Assembly: GCA_013391845.1 (NCBI GenBank)
Contig: CP058414.1
Span: 1,013,501 to 1,077,500 of the forward strand
Direction of reading: 5' to 3'
Length of the DNA: 64,000 bases
From: Pseudoalteromonas shioyasakiensis
GTDB taxonomy: Bacteria; Pseudomonadota; Gammaproteobacteria; Enterobacterales; Alteromonadaceae
Part shown: positions 10,034 through 19,863 of the stretch, piece after piece
How positions within the stretch are numbered: the stretch's first letter is position 1
Layout of the letters: the number at the start of each line of letters is the position of its first letter
Made by a program: the position numbers and the translations under genes
Notes under the pieces: model-generated
Told to the model about the DNA's origin: nothing
What the model saw: the letters and a program-made list of their open reading frames with translations, nothing else
Database searches by the model: none

Positions 10034-10765
10034 TTAGCTTACTAGCATCCATATACCTGCGGCTATCATAAATAAGTTTTCACTCAGAGAGATAAAGCCG
10101 AGCGGCACATTACTGTCGCCACCAACACAGGCGCATTTCAGATCTCGTTTATCGATATACACAGCCTTAATAACCGATACTGCACCTATACCACCAATAA
10201 ATAATGAAAATGGGGCAACAGCTAAGTCAGGTAATTCAGCTACCATACCTATCGCTACATACGCCTCAATAAACGGGTATACATAAGCGTAGGGCACAAT
10301 ACGCATCGCTAGTAAGTCATAGGTAATAAATGAGTTAGAAAAGCTGTATAAGTCTTGTAGCTTTTGTATCGCTAATACCGCCATTGATACTGCAACGAAC
10401 AGCATCAGGTTTTGCAAAGAGAATAAAGCCTCACCGCTGGCATAAGTAAAACCGCAGCTAAGTAGCATAGCGACCGCAAAAATGGCTAATACAGGCGTGT
10501 AACTGGTGCCCTGTTGACCAGCCTTAGGTAGATTAAAAAAGTCGCGCAAATCATCGTAACCACCAATGGGTTTATCATTGATAAAGGTTTGTGGTGTGGT
10601 TTTTACATCATGCTGCTGTTTGAATGCGTCAGTTTGCTCACGGCTGGTTAAGTGACGATCGTCAACATCGTAACCATGTCGCTCTAATAAATCTTTTGAT
10701 TTTAAACCAAACGGGCAAATATGCTCATCGGTCACCATGCGGTATAAAATTGCAGACTTAGACAC
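10034..10765 (-). CDS. Glutaredoxin-MauE fusion membrane protein
   Basis: The first 75 or so residues form a glutaredoxin-like domain: ILYRMVTDEHICPFGLKSK holds a one-cysteine CPFG site, followed by a cis-proline segment TTPQTFINDKPIGGYDDL. Residues about 90-243 form four membrane segments of the MauE/DoxX-like type, with the paired cysteines LKCACVGGDSNVPLG near residue 210. MauE proteins support disulfide formation in the periplasm, and fusions to a glutaredoxin suggest delivery of reducing power across the inner membrane. That role is inference. The start is followed by the conventional spacing from AAGGAGGC. It appears monocistronic. Confidence 0.85.
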   Translation of the reverse strand: MSKSAILYRMVTDEHICPFGLKSKDLLERHGYDVDDRHLTSREQTDAFKQQHDVKTTPQTFINDKPIGGYDDLRDFFNLPKAGQQGTSYTPVLAIFAVAMLLSCGFTYASGEALFSLQNLMLFVAVSMAVLAIQKLQDLYSFSNSFITYDLLAMRIVPYAYVYPFIEAYVAIGMVAELPDLAVAPFSLFIGGIGAVSVIKAVYIDKRDLKCACVGGDSNVPLGFISLSENLFMIAAGIWMLVS

Positions 10766-10890
10766 AGTGCCTCCTTGTAAAAATGCCTTGAGTACTGCGT
10801 AAAAGTTGCTTAATTACACAGTAAACAAGGGCAAATTGTTGCTATAACTGGTTACTTTATTAACAGTTACAAGGTTTGTGCCAGCACTGT

Positions 10891-12672
10891 TTATTGCTTG
10901 GTTATGGTTAAAACAGCATCCATTACTGGGTCTACACCTGCAAAGTAGTCTTTTGCAGAAAGCGTAATTGGCATATCGGGCGCTAACCAAATACGATGGT
11001 CTTCAGCTCTGCTTTGCTGGTGGAATTGGCTCGAAATAAGGCCTGTTTGTTTACTGTATGGTAGGTTAAACCAGCCTGCTTCACCTGCCACGTTAGGGCG
11101 GGTGCCTGATGGTTCACCTACAAAAATTGCTGGCACTATATTGGTAATCTTAACTGCTAGATCATGGCCTGCCGAAAATGTATTTCGGCCAATTAATATA
11201 AATAACTTTCCTTGTGGCTTTAATACTTTAAAAAATGCGGCCGTTGCTACCAAAGGTGGGGTGAGCGAGCCATTACCACCACTGTTATGGCGAAGGTCTA
11301 TCACCATATGCTCAATGTCATCGTGTTTGATTTGTGCTTGTAGCTGCATAGCAAATTCAGCAAGGGTGAGATCTTTGCTATTACGTACATCATTGAATTG
11401 TACATACAGTAATTTATTCGCTTTTATTTGTTCGCTCCAAAACGGTGTGTTGTTTTTCGCTAAGTATCTAAGCGTAGGGTGTTCAGCAAGTTTTGGTAAC
11501 TTAGGAAAACCTGCAAATTGCATTGGCTTGAGCGCTGGTGTAACTGTGGTGAGAGCGCCTTTTGGCGAGCTGAGCGTGAGCGTTACCTCGTTACCTTTGC
11601 TAATGCCAAGCCCGTTTAGTACATCAAGCAAACTTAAATAATATGGTCCCAGCCAAAGGGTTTGCATTTCATTATCGCGAGCATTAACACGTTTAGTTAA
11701 CTCAAGAGCTTGCTGGGCTGGTGTATCGGCAAATGCCTCAACTTTATGGCCAACATATTGCTGGTAATCGCTACTTGCTTTGGTGATGTATAAGCCGTCA
11801 CTAAATTGATAAAACTGAAATGGTAGTTGCTGAAAGTTGCCTTTTTCACCCCATGCTGGGATCAATAGATTATGACCATTGCCAAGTAACGCAATTAGCT
11901 CCATAAACTGAAAAACAATTTGCTGATCAGTCAGATCAGGAATCGATTTATCAATCTCAGCTACTTTTTCTGCAAACTGTTGTGAGCTCATGTTTTGATA
12001 CATTGCCACGTGTAAACGTTTAATCTCTGCAACTAAAAACGCTAAATCGGCGCGCCATTTTTGATCTCGATTGAGCTCAGTATTTAAATCATTACCTGCA
12101 AGTGATTTGTAACTGGCTGATTGCGCAAAGCGTTCAAAGTGAGGATTAGTACCAGATTTAAATAAGCTGGTGCCAGCAAGTGTTGGGCGGTCATCCCATC
12201 TTGCTGCCAGTGCTTTTTTAAGCCAATATTCTGCTTGCTGTTGGTTGTTAAGCCCTGCGTATGCCTCTGCAATTTTCACCATTAAATCGTTAGGGTTACT
12301 GGCCCCATTAGGAATGCCTTTTAAGCTAGTCCCAATTGCAAGTGCGCGTTGCAAAGCATTGCTGGCATTTTGATAATCAGCCAATTGAAAATAACTGAGA
12401 CCAAGTAAATACCAAGTATCGCCATCATTTTGATATTCATTAATGAGCTGTTTTGTGAGTTTATTCACCAGAGCCCAGTTTTGTTGTTTAGCTAATTCTA
12501 TAGCCGTTGTTTTCGATTGAAAGTAAGCGATTGGGTCGCTTGCACCAACACGACTTGGTTGCACTTTTAAGGCTTGATTCGTTACTTCTAAAGAGTGATT
12601 CGTTGCTAAAGCAAAGCTCGAAAAGCTTATTAATAGGCACAATGTTAGTAGTAAAAAATAGGACTTGTACAT
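10891..12672 (-). CDS. TPR repeat / S41 family peptidase
   Basis: An exported protein of 593 residues. It has a hydrophobic signal segment at about 3-23, then two or three TPR-like helices (about 50-150, with WYLLGLSYFQLADYQNASNA) and a C-terminal S41 tail-specific-protease-like domain. Conserved S41 landmarks are VIDLRHNSGGNGS near 465 and the candidate nucleophile serine in NTFSAGHDLAV near 500. Met at 12672 is preferred over an in-frame TTG at 12684 because it directly precedes the signal peptide. The TPR plus S41 layout occurs in uncharacterised marine gammaproteobacterial proteins. The substrate is unknown. The neighbouring AraC regulator may control it. Confidence 0.75.
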   Translation of the reverse strand: MYKSYFLLLTLCLLISFSSFALATNHSLEVTNQALKVQPSRVGASDPIAYFQSKTTAIELAKQQNWALVNKLTKQLINEYQNDGDTWYLLGLSYFQLADYQNASNALQRALAIGTSLKGIPNGASNPNDLMVKIAEAYAGLNNQQQAEYWLKKALAARWDDRPTLAGTSLFKSGTNPHFERFAQSASYKSLAGNDLNTELNRDQKWRADLAFLVAEIKRLHVAMYQNMSSQQFAEKVAEIDKSIPDLTDQQIVFQFMELIALLGNGHNLLIPAWGEKGNFQQLPFQFYQFSDGLYITKASSDYQQYVGHKVEAFADTPAQQALELTKRVNARDNEMQTLWLGPYYLSLLDVLNGLGISKGNEVTLTLSSPKGALTTVTPALKPMQFAGFPKLPKLAEHPTLRYLAKNNTPFWSEQIKANKLLYVQFNDVRNSKDLTLAEFAMQLQAQIKHDDIEHMVIDLRHNSGGNGSLTPPLVATAAFFKVLKPQGKLFILIGRNTFSAGHDLAVKITNIVPAIFVGEPSGTRPNVAGEAGWFNLPYSKQTGLISSQFHQQSRAEDHRIWLAPDMPITLSAKDYFAGVDPVMDAVLTITKQ

Positions 12673-12719
12673 CTGGAGTCTCAAAGTTGTTTTTTGTTTA
12701 AATTAGCGTTAGGGCTGTA

Positions 12720-12755
12720 AAAAAGCGTCCTAAAACAGGATTTAGGACGTTTTTT
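12720..12755 (-). terminator. Terminator after the AraC-family gene
   Basis: An 11-bp stem with arms AAGCGTCCTAAA and TTTAGGACGTT is flanked by A and T runs, so it can work in both directions. Read on the minus strand it directly follows the AraC gene and separates it from the S41 gene. Confidence 0.8.
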
Positions 12756-12762
12756 GTCTGTT

Positions 12763-13809
12763 TTATGAGCAGGTTTTTAGTGTTTGCTTCTTAAATTGAC
12801 TCGGCGTTAATCCCGTTTCTTTTTTAAACACTGCATTAAAAGTCGATTTAGAATTAAAGCCAGCTTGAAATGCCAGTTCTATCAGGCTGAGTTTTTGAGA
12901 TGAGTCTTGCTCTATTTCGCGTTTAACATCATTCACTCTATGCTGGTTGATGTACTCACAAAAGTTGTTCCCCGTTGTGCTGTTAATAGCCCAAGATATT
13001 TCTTTACTACCGAGCCCAGTTTGATTTGCTAAGTCGTTTAATGACAACCTAGGTTGTCGATAAAGCGATTCATTAATAATCAAGTTATCAATGGTTGAGA
13101 AAATTTGCTGCGCAAGTTGCTCGTCAGACGAATCAGTTTGTTCAGCTTCGGGTTCTTCAGGCAATGTGACTGGCTCGAATTGAAAGCTATTTTTGATGGT
13201 GTGAAACAACAAAAAGCTAAACATTAGCAGTAACAGTATTTCGTTTAATAAATACCAGTGCATCTTTAAATCGAGCGGCGTGATTGGTTGCACATTCATA
13301 CGCAGCAAATCGAATACGACAATAATGGCAAAAATAAATAATGCTTTGATCAGCCACTTTAATTTAAGGCTCTCAGCATCTGAGCGCGCATGCATAAGTT
13401 GTTTGTGGTAGCCCTTTAAAGTGCCATAAGCAAAGTAGAAGTAGCCAAGTTGACTGAGCGAACCGAGTAAAATGATCTCCTGCGTGTAGTGGGTAAAGGC
13501 CAAGGAAATAGCCGCAGGAATTAAGTGAACCGCGTAGTGTGATGTTATAAAGGGCTGCTTACCTGTAATCGACAAGGTAAAAAAGTAAATCATAGGCCCA
13601 TACAGTAATGTAAATGCCGGTGTGATTAAGTAATCAGAAAGGCCTAACCCTTCTAACAGGTTAAAGGCGCATACACAGCCTTGAAATACAAATAGCAGTA
13701 CCAAGGAACGACTTTGTTTTTGGCTATTAATTAATAATGCACCAAATAACATTTGGAACAGAAAGATACTCTGTACAAGGTGTACAGGGAATAAAGTGAT
13801 TGATTGCAA
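12763..13809 (-). CDS. Membrane-embedded AraC family transcriptional regulator
   Basis: The 348-residue product has about seven membrane segments in residues 1-205, a short acidic linker (PEEPEAEQTDSSDEQ) and a C-terminal AraC double helix-turn-helix at about 240-345, including IELAFQAGFNSKSTFNAVFK and the ending TGLTPSQFKKQ. Regulators of this layout sense through the membrane part; the ligand is unknown. The start is a TTG only two codons after an in-frame stop, so no longer form is possible; I see no clear ribosome-binding site. It lies upstream of the S41 peptidase gene on the same strand, separated by a terminator. Confidence 0.82.
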   Translation of the reverse strand: MQSITLFPVHLVQSIFLFQMLFGALLINSQKQSRSLVLLFVFQGCVCAFNLLEGLGLSDYLITPAFTLLYGPMIYFFTLSITGKQPFITSHYAVHLIPAAISLAFTHYTQEIILLGSLSQLGYFYFAYGTLKGYHKQLMHARSDAESLKLKWLIKALFIFAIIVVFDLLRMNVQPITPLDLKMHWYLLNEILLLLMFSFLLFHTIKNSFQFEPVTLPEEPEAEQTDSSDEQLAQQIFSTIDNLIINESLYRQPRLSLNDLANQTGLGSKEISWAINSTTGNNFCEYINQHRVNDVKREIEQDSSQKLSLIELAFQAGFNSKSTFNAVFKKETGLTPSQFKKQTLKTCS

Positions 13810-13876
13810 AGTAGTTTACGTTCTTATTCTTTTAACTGAGTTTAACAACTCATCATCACTTTGTAATCATAGGCAT

Positions 13877-13909
13877 AAAAAAACCTTGTGGCAGCACCAC
13901 AAGGTTTTA
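13877..13909 (-). terminator. Terminator after gorA
   Basis: A perfect 12-bp stem AAAACCTTGTGG / CCACAAGGTTTT with a small loop, followed on the minus strand by a T run. It ends the glutathione reductase gene. Confidence 0.85.
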
Positions 13910-13928
13910 ATTTAGCTTAAAGCTAATC

Positions 13929-15290
13929 TTATCTCATCGTCACAAACTCTTCTGAGCCTGTTGGGTGAATAGCCACAACAGCATCAAAGTCTGCTTTTGT
14001 TGCGCCCATTTTCATGGCAACCGCAAAACCTTGGATCATTTCATCAACTGTGAAGCCAATGCCGTGTAAGCCAACAACTTTTTCGTCTTCTCCAGCACAC
14101 ACCAGCATCATGTTACAAGCTTGGCGGTGCTGAGTAACCGCTGTGTACATTGCTGCAAAGCTTGATTTATAAACCTTTACGTTTTCAGCACCATATTGCG
14201 AAATAGCTTCTTGTTCTGTTAAACCAATCGTGCCAATAGGCGGGTGGCTGAATACCACAGTCGGTACTAGCTCGTAGTCCATTTTTAAATCATCAGGTAA
14301 TTCTTTATTAAATAAGCGCTCTGATAAAATACGACCTGCTTTAACGGCTACTGGCGTAAGTTCAATACCGTTTTCGATGATATCACCTACTGCATAGACG
14401 TTTTCAGCGGTGGTGTTTTGGAATTCGTCTACTTTTACGTAACCGCTTTCGTTCACTTCAACACCTGCTGCTGCAAGGTTGATCTTGTCAGTTGTTGGTG
14501 TACGGCCAATTGCCCAAATAACTTCATCAACGTTTTGGCTGTGACCATTTTCAAAGTGAATTGTTAAGCTACCATCGCTTTCTTTAATTACTTCTTTTGG
14601 AGTGCAATCAGTGTGAAGCGTAGGGCCTTCTTTTACCATGATATCGACAAGCGTATCAATAATGTACGGGTCAAAAGTACGTAGTGGTTTGTTTTTACGA
14701 ACAAACAGGTGGGTTTCTGTGCCAAGGCTATGAAGTACACCAGCGATTTCAACGGCAATGTAACCTGCACCAACCACAGCAACACGTTTAGGTTGTGCGT
14801 CTAGCTCGAAGAAGCCGTTTGAATCAATACCAAGCTCAGCGCCAGGGATGTTAGGAATAGTAGGACGACCACCAACAGCAACAAGGATATGATCTGCGGT
14901 GTAAAGTTCACCGTCAACTTCAACTGTTTTGTTATCAACAAACTTAGCAAAGCCATTGATCACAGTCACACCATTGCTAGATAAGTACTTGTTGTAACCT
15001 TGGTGAATACGACCAATGTAAGCTTCGCGGCTTTCAACTAATTTAGCCCAGCTAAAACCTTTTAACTCAACATCAAAGCCGTAATCAGGTGCATATGCGT
15101 TAATAGCTTCAGCGATTTGTGCGCCGTGCCACATAACTTTCTTTGGAACACAACCGACATTTACACAAGTGCCACCCATGTGTTTTGCTTCAATAAGAGC
15201 GACTTTTGCGCCACGCATTGCTGCACGGTTTGCAGAGGCAATACCGCCACTACCACCACCAATTGCAATGTAATCAAAATGCTGAGCCAT
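13929..15290 (-). CDS. gorA: Glutathione-disulfide reductase
   Basis: Reduces oxidised glutathione with NADPH in the cytoplasm. The 453-residue product has the N-terminal FAD motif [16 protein letters not shown], the redox pair Cys42/Cys47 in [16 protein letters not shown], the NADPH-binding [21 protein letters not shown] near 175, and the C-terminal [15 protein letters not shown] with the catalytic His-Glu pair. [11 protein letters not shown] near 205 carries the arginines typical of NADPH specificity. A GAGGA ribosome-binding site precedes the ATG. It is transcribed divergently from prlC. Confidence 0.96.
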   Translation of the reverse strand: MAQHFDYIAIGGGSGGIASANRAAMRGAKVALIEAKHMGGTCVNVGCVPKKVMWHGAQIAEAINAYAPDYGFDVELKGFSWAKLVESREAYIGRIHQGYNKYLSSNGVTVINGFAKFVDNKTVEVDGELYTADHILVAVGGRPTIPNIPGAELGIDSNGFFELDAQPKRVAVVGAGYIAVEIAGVLHSLGTETHLFVRKNKPLRTFDPYIIDTLVDIMVKEGPTLHTDCTPKEVIKESDGSLTIHFENGHSQNVDEVIWAIGRTPTTDKINLAAAGVEVNESGYVKVDEFQNTTAENVYAVGDIIENGIELTPVAVKAGRILSERLFNKELPDDLKMDYELVPTVVFSHPPIGTIGLTEQEAISQYGAENVKVYKSSFAAMYTAVTQHRQACNMMLVCAGEDEKVVGLHGIGFTVDEMIQGFAVAMKMGATKADFDAVVAIHPTGSEEFVTMR

Positions 15291-15441
15291 AGTTTGTCCT
15301 CAAAAATAGATAATTTTTTATTAATTAATCGATTTAGTAATAACTTGATAATAGCATAATAAAGACCAAGGTTAAGCCCCTTGTATTTCATCAATTCGCC
15401 CCAACTTCAAAATCATCTTCGCATAAAATTTGAGAACAAAA

Positions 15442-17493
15442 ATGACAATTGCAGAAAATAACCCACTCATTGGTTTAGAAGGGCTTCCGCCGTTTTCTAA
15501 AATAGAACCTGTACACGTAGTGCCAGCAGTAAAAGCGGCAATTGCTGAGTGCCGCGCTAAAATCGATGAGGTACTGGCAACCAAATCATACACATGGAAT
15601 GATTTGGTACTTCCGCTTGAGGAAGCTGATGACAAGTTATCACGCCTATTTTCACCGGTATCACACATGAACTCAGTCGTTAACAGTGATGAGTTACGTG
15701 AAGCCTATGAGCAATGTTTGCCATTGTTATCTGAGTATTCAACGTTTGTTGGTCAGCACCAAGGTTTGTACGATGCTTACAACACACTTCATAATAGCGA
15801 TGAATTTAAATCATTAACGATTGCCCAACAAAAAACCATTACTAATGCATTACGTGATTTTGAGCTCTCTGGGATTGCTTTAAAACCTGAACAACAAAAA
15901 CGTTATGGCGAAATCAGTGCGCGTTTATCTGAGCTGGCTTCTAAGTTTGGCAACAATGTTATGGATGCTACACTTGCTTGGCAAAAACACATTACTGATG
16001 AAAGTGAACTGGCTGGCTTACCTGAGTCTGCTTTAGCACTTGGTGCTGATACCGCACAAAGTAAAGAGCTAGAAGGTTGGGTGTTTACTTTAGACTTTCC
16101 ATCTTACTTACCTATTATGACCTACGCAGATAACCGCGAGTTACGTGAAGAGTTTTACACTGCGTTTGTGACCCGTGCCTCTGATCAAGGCCCTAATGCT
16201 GGTGAATTTGATAACTCTGCCATTATGAGCGAAGAGCTTGCACTGCGTCATGAGCTTGCCGAGTTACTTGGCTTTAGCAGCTACGCTGACATGTCACTGG
16301 CAACTAAAATGGCAGAAACGCCTGAGCAAGTTTTCTCATTCTTAGAAGATTTAGCTGATAAGTCAAAACCGCAAGCTGAGCAAGAGCTTGCTGAGCTAAC
16401 AGCTTATGCAAAAGACAAGCACGGTGTGACGGAACTTGCTGCATGGGACTACGCTTATTATGGCGAAAAACTTAAGCAAGAGAAGTATGCGATTTCTGAT
16501 GAAGTACTGCGCCCATATTTCCCAGCCAATAAAGTATTAAGTGGCTTATTCACTACAGTAAATCGTTTATTTGGCATTAGTGTTAAAGAAGTAACAGAGT
16601 TTGATACTTATCACCCTGATGTACGTTTCTTCGAAATTTACGACAGCAGCAATACCTTACGTGGTCGCTTTTATCTTGATTTATACGCCCGCGATCGCAA
16701 ACGCGGAGGTGCGTGGATGGATGACTGCATGGGTCGTAAAGTACGTGCTAACGGCGAATTACAAACCCCTGTTGCCTACTTAGTGTGTAACTTTAATAAA
16801 GCAGTGGGTGATAAGCCCGCCTTGTTTACTCATAATGAAGTGACAACTTTATTCCATGAGTTTGGTCATGGTATTCACCATATGTTGACGCAAGTTGATG
16901 CTGCGCCGGTTGCAGGTATTAACGGTGTTGCATGGGATGCGGTTGAGTTACCAAGTCAGTTCCTTGAAAACTGGTGTTACGAAGAAGAAGCGCTGAGCTT
17001 TATTTCGGGTCACTATGAAACAGGTGAGCCGTTACCAAAAGAGTTATTAGATAAACTCCTTGCGGCGAAGAACTTCCAATCAGGTATGCAAATGCTGCGT
17101 CAGCTAGAGTTCTCGTTGTTTGACTTTACTATTCACCATACTTACAAAGCGGGTGAGCCATGTAATATTCAAGCAACACTTGACGAGGTGCGCAGTAAAA
17201 CTGCTGTTGTTAAAGCGCCAGCGTTTAACCGTTTTCAGCATGGCTTTAGCCATATTTTTGCGGGTGGTTATAGCGCAGGTTATTACTCTTATAAGTGGGC
17301 TGAAGTGCTCTCGGCTGATGCGTTTTCTAAGTTTGAAGAAGAAGGTATCTTTAACCCTGCAACGGGCGAAGCTTTCTTAAAGAACATTTTAGAGAAAGGG
17401 GGTAGTGAAGAGCCTATGGAGTTATTTAAAAAGTTCCGAGGACGCGAACCGCAAGTCGATGCACTACTGAGACATAGCGGCATTGCTGCATAA
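15442..17493 (+). CDS. prlC: Oligopeptidase A (M3 family)
   Basis: A cytoplasmic zinc endopeptidase that degrades short peptides and cleaved signal peptides. The 683-residue product begins MTIAENNPLIGLEGLPPFSKI, which aligns with E. coli PrlC, so the ATG at 15442 is preferred over a TTG four codons upstream. The M3 zinc site TLFHEFGHGIHHML lies near residue 470. C-terminal FAGGYSAGYYSYKWAEVLSADAF is also conserved. In E. coli prlC is followed by rsmJ; here a response regulator gene lies between them. A terminator follows. Confidence 0.96.
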   Translation: MTIAENNPLIGLEGLPPFSKIEPVHVVPAVKAAIAECRAKIDEVLATKSYTWNDLVLPLEEADDKLSRLFSPVSHMNSVVNSDELREAYEQCLPLLSEYSTFVGQHQGLYDAYNTLHNSDEFKSLTIAQQKTITNALRDFELSGIALKPEQQKRYGEISARLSELASKFGNNVMDATLAWQKHITDESELAGLPESALALGADTAQSKELEGWVFTLDFPSYLPIMTYADNRELREEFYTAFVTRASDQGPNAGEFDNSAIMSEELALRHELAELLGFSSYADMSLATKMAETPEQVFSFLEDLADKSKPQAEQELAELTAYAKDKHGVTELAAWDYAYYGEKLKQEKYAISDEVLRPYFPANKVLSGLFTTVNRLFGISVKEVTEFDTYHPDVRFFEIYDSSNTLRGRFYLDLYARDRKRGGAWMDDCMGRKVRANGELQTPVAYLVCNFNKAVGDKPALFTHNEVTTLFHEFGHGIHHMLTQVDAAPVAGINGVAWDAVELPSQFLENWCYEEEALSFISGHYETGEPLPKELLDKLLAAKNFQSGMQMLRQLEFSLFDFTIHHTYKAGEPCNIQATLDEVRSKTAVVKAPAFNRFQHGFSHIFAGGYSAGYYSYKWAEVLSADAFSKFEEEGIFNPATGEAFLKNILEKGGSEEPMELFKKFRGREPQVDALLRHSGIAA

Positions 17494-17509
17494 TAATTTT
17501 TGTTGATTT

Positions 17510-17534
17510 AAAGCGCCGTAAGGCGCTTTTTTTA
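17510..17534 (+). terminator. Terminator after prlC
   Basis: An 8-bp stem AAAGCGCC / GGCGCTTT with a GTAA loop runs into a T-rich tail. Confidence 0.87.
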
Positions 17535-17602
17535 TTAATATTTCTTCGCAAAATTACGCTCTCGTACTATTCTTCTTAAAAAAGAGTTTATAGGAATTAA
17601 GC

Positions 17603-18781
17603 ATGTCAAAACTGGTATTAGCCATTGATGATGATAAATATATCCATCATGTGATTGAGGAATCGCTATCGGGCTTCTGCACACTGATCCATGCTAAAAA
17701 TGGCGACGAAGGATTAAGACAGGCGTTAAAGTACAACCCTGACATCATCTTACTTGATATCGAAATGCCGGGTAAAACGGGCTTTGAGGTATGTAACGAA
17801 TTAAAAGCCAACCCGCAAACAAAAGATACGCCTGTGATGTTTTTGTCGGGTAAAGCTGATTTACCTGACCGTGTAAAAGGTTATAACGCAGGTGCAGCTG
17901 ATTACATTGTAAAACCATTTAATGCTGAAGAGCTCATGGCACGTATTCGCGTGTTATATCAATATCGTCAGCACTCTAAAAAGCTTAAAAGTGATGTAGA
18001 GCGAGCGCAAATCACTGCCGAAATCGCGATGACAGATTCAGGCGATATGGGTCGTATAATGCGCTACGTTGGGCAGAGCTATCATGCACACGATATCAAA
18101 GCGTTATCTGAGCATATGTTTGAGTTTTTTAATCCGATGGAGCTCGATGTAGTGCTGGCGTTTTGGTATCAAGATATTGGCGTATTTTGTAGTGCTGAGG
18201 GCGGAGTGTGTCCACTAGAGCAAGAGCTACTCGAAAAACACCGTGATGCAAATCGCTTTGTTGACTTTAGCCATCGCACAATTATTAATTACCCTAAAGT
18301 GTCGATGCTGGTTAAAAACATGCCACTTGATGATGCCCAGCTTTATGGCCGTTATAAAGATTTATTTCCGCATATTCTTGAAGTGACTAACGCTAAAGTA
18401 CAAGACATGGAAAACAATGAGCGGGCACTGACTCAGGCGCAGCAAATAGGTAACTCGTTTAATGAGTTATCTGATCAAATGTACCAAAACAGTGATTCGC
18501 GCGAACGTGCTGTTGAAAAGTTTGCCGCCCAACTAGATGAGCTAAATAAGTCAATTGAACAAAGTGGTTTATCAAGTAGTGAAGAAGTCGCATTTCACCT
18601 ACAGCAATTAAAACAAACTCAATTGCAGTTTACCTCGCTCAATGAAGACTTAGCGTTTATAAAGTATCAGCTAAAGCATATTATCGAATCGCGTAGTGAA
18701 CTTTTAGCTAGCTTACAAAAAATGGCTGAACCGAGTGAGACCGAAGATGTCACTTCACAAACGGATATCGAGCTATTTTAA
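17603..18781 (+). CDS. Response regulator with uncharacterised C-terminal domain
   Basis: Residues 1-125 form a complete receiver domain: acidic pair at IDDDK, phosphoacceptor Asp52 in IILLDIEMPGKTGFE, and the switch lysine in YIVKPFNAEEL near 104. The rest (about 130-392) is not a DNA-binding, GGDEF, EAL or HD domain I recognise. It holds a globular part with several aromatic and cysteine residues (VFCSAEGGVCPLEQE), then long coiled-coil helices from about 270 to 375. No kinase gene is adjacent. It sits alone between prlC and rsmJ. A protein-protein output role is inference. Confidence 0.85.
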   Translation: MSKLVLAIDDDKYIHHVIEESLSGFCTLIHAKNGDEGLRQALKYNPDIILLDIEMPGKTGFEVCNELKANPQTKDTPVMFLSGKADLPDRVKGYNAGAADYIVKPFNAEELMARIRVLYQYRQHSKKLKSDVERAQITAEIAMTDSGDMGRIMRYVGQSYHAHDIKALSEHMFEFFNPMELDVVLAFWYQDIGVFCSAEGGVCPLEQELLEKHRDANRFVDFSHRTIINYPKVSMLVKNMPLDDAQLYGRYKDLFPHILEVTNAKVQDMENNERALTQAQQIGNSFNELSDQMYQNSDSRERAVEKFAAQLDELNKSIEQSGLSSSEEVAFHLQQLKQTQLQFTSLNEDLAFIKYQLKHIIESRSELLASLQKMAEPSETEDVTSQTDIELF

Positions 18782-18824
18782 GCCATGCTATACTGGCGCC
18801 GAATAATTTAGCTCGGAGTTTTGC

Positions 18825-19580
18825 GTGGTAATTCATTGTCCTTTTAAAGAAATGCGTCCTTATTTAGATGCCATCGAACAGCGTTTTGGTTTGGCTAAGT
18901 GGGCTGAGCAGAATGTTGGCTTTTCGCTTCATTATGACGATCAGGGTCTCAGCTTAAAGAAAAAGGACGAGCCAAAACTTGGTGCTATCCATGTTGATTT
19001 TGTAACCGGTGCTGCCGCCCATCGCCGTAAGTTTGGTGGTGGTAAAGGGCAAGCAATTGCAAAGGCTGTAGGGTTAAACAAAGGTGCCACGCCAGTGGTG
19101 CTTGATGCCACTGCAGGCCTTGGCCGCGACGGCTTTGTACTGGCATCGCTAGGTTGTAAGGTGATTTTGCATGAACGCCACCCTGTTGTTGCTGCGCTTT
19201 TATTTGATGGTCTAGAACGCGCCTATAACGATGCTGAAATTGGTCCTTGGATGAAAGAAAACATGAGCCTAGTGTTTGGCTCAAGCCATACTTTACTGGC
19301 GCAGTGCAGCGATACACCAGATGTTGTGTACTTAGATCCTATGTTTCCTCATCGTGAAAAGTCAGCCCTTGTTAAAAAAGAAATGCGAGTATTCCAAGAG
19401 CTTGTGGGCGGAGATAACGATGCCGATGATCTTCTTGATTTTGCTTATCCGCTTGCTAGTAAACGAGTAGTCGTAAAGCGCCCAGATTACGCCCCATTTC
19501 TAAATGATAAAACCCCGAGTATGCAAATCAAAACTAAAAAGAACCGCTTTGATGTGTATGTGAAGGCAGCAATGGTTTAA
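18825..19580 (+). CDS. rsmJ: 16S rRNA (guanine1516-N2)-methyltransferase RsmJ
   Basis: Methylates G1516 of 16S rRNA with S-adenosylmethionine. The 251-residue product has the cofactor loop [19 protein letters not shown] near residue 93, the acidic [18 protein letters not shown] that follows, and [20 protein letters not shown] near 168, all typical of the YhiQ/RsmJ family. The start is GTG at 18825, downstream of a GGAG at 18815. The stop codon touches the end of a 166-bp intergenic repeat element. Confidence 0.94.
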   Translation: MVIHCPFKEMRPYLDAIEQRFGLAKWAEQNVGFSLHYDDQGLSLKKKDEPKLGAIHVDFVTGAAAHRRKFGGGKGQAIAKAVGLNKGATPVVLDATAGLGRDGFVLASLGCKVILHERHPVVAALLFDGLERAYNDAEIGPWMKENMSLVFGSSHTLLAQCSDTPDVVYLDPMFPHREKSALVKKEMRVFQELVGGDNDADDLLDFAYPLASKRVVVKRPDYAPFLNDKTPSMQIKTKKNRFDVYVKAAMV

Positions 19581-19745
19581 TACCATTAATCCGCAATAAT
19601 ACTTAATCATTTTGAGGGATTAAACCTACCGCTACCAGCGTTAAAAATTTTCCATTAAGAGCAACTTAATAGCGAAATTTTTGCCTTGTTATCGACGAGG
19701 TTTTATTGCCTCAAAATAGACCCCTTAATTAAGCAAATTGGTATT
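19580..19745. repeat. Intergenic repeat element, copy A
   Basis: A 166-bp block that starts in the rsmJ stop codon. Its ends are ATACCATTAAT and CAAATTGGTAT, near inverted repeats. Read on the minus strand, the core GATAACAAGGCAAAAATTT begins 51 bases after ATACCAAT, exactly as in copy B at 46067-46228, and both copies share TTAACGC or CTAACGC about 30 bases further on. It has no coding capacity. It is probably a miniature, non-autonomous element or structured repeat. Confidence 0.75.
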
Positions 19746-19798
19746 TATGTAACCCTTTTAGCTTAGTTTGATTCGTTTTTACCTGTTATTTTTTACGG

Positions 19799-19828
19799 TT
19801 TACATCAAATTGTCATAAAAGGTTAATA
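19799..19828 (+). promoter_or_regulatory. Candidate sigma-70 promoter for the chemoreceptor
   Basis: TTTACA at 19799-19804 and TTAATA at 19823-19828 with an 18-bp spacer, 36 bases before the ATG. I saw no flagellar sigma-28 pattern. This is a weak call from sequence alone. Confidence 0.35.
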
Positions 19829-19863
19829 TTCTACGCGCGTAACGTTACTTGGGAATATCGTTT

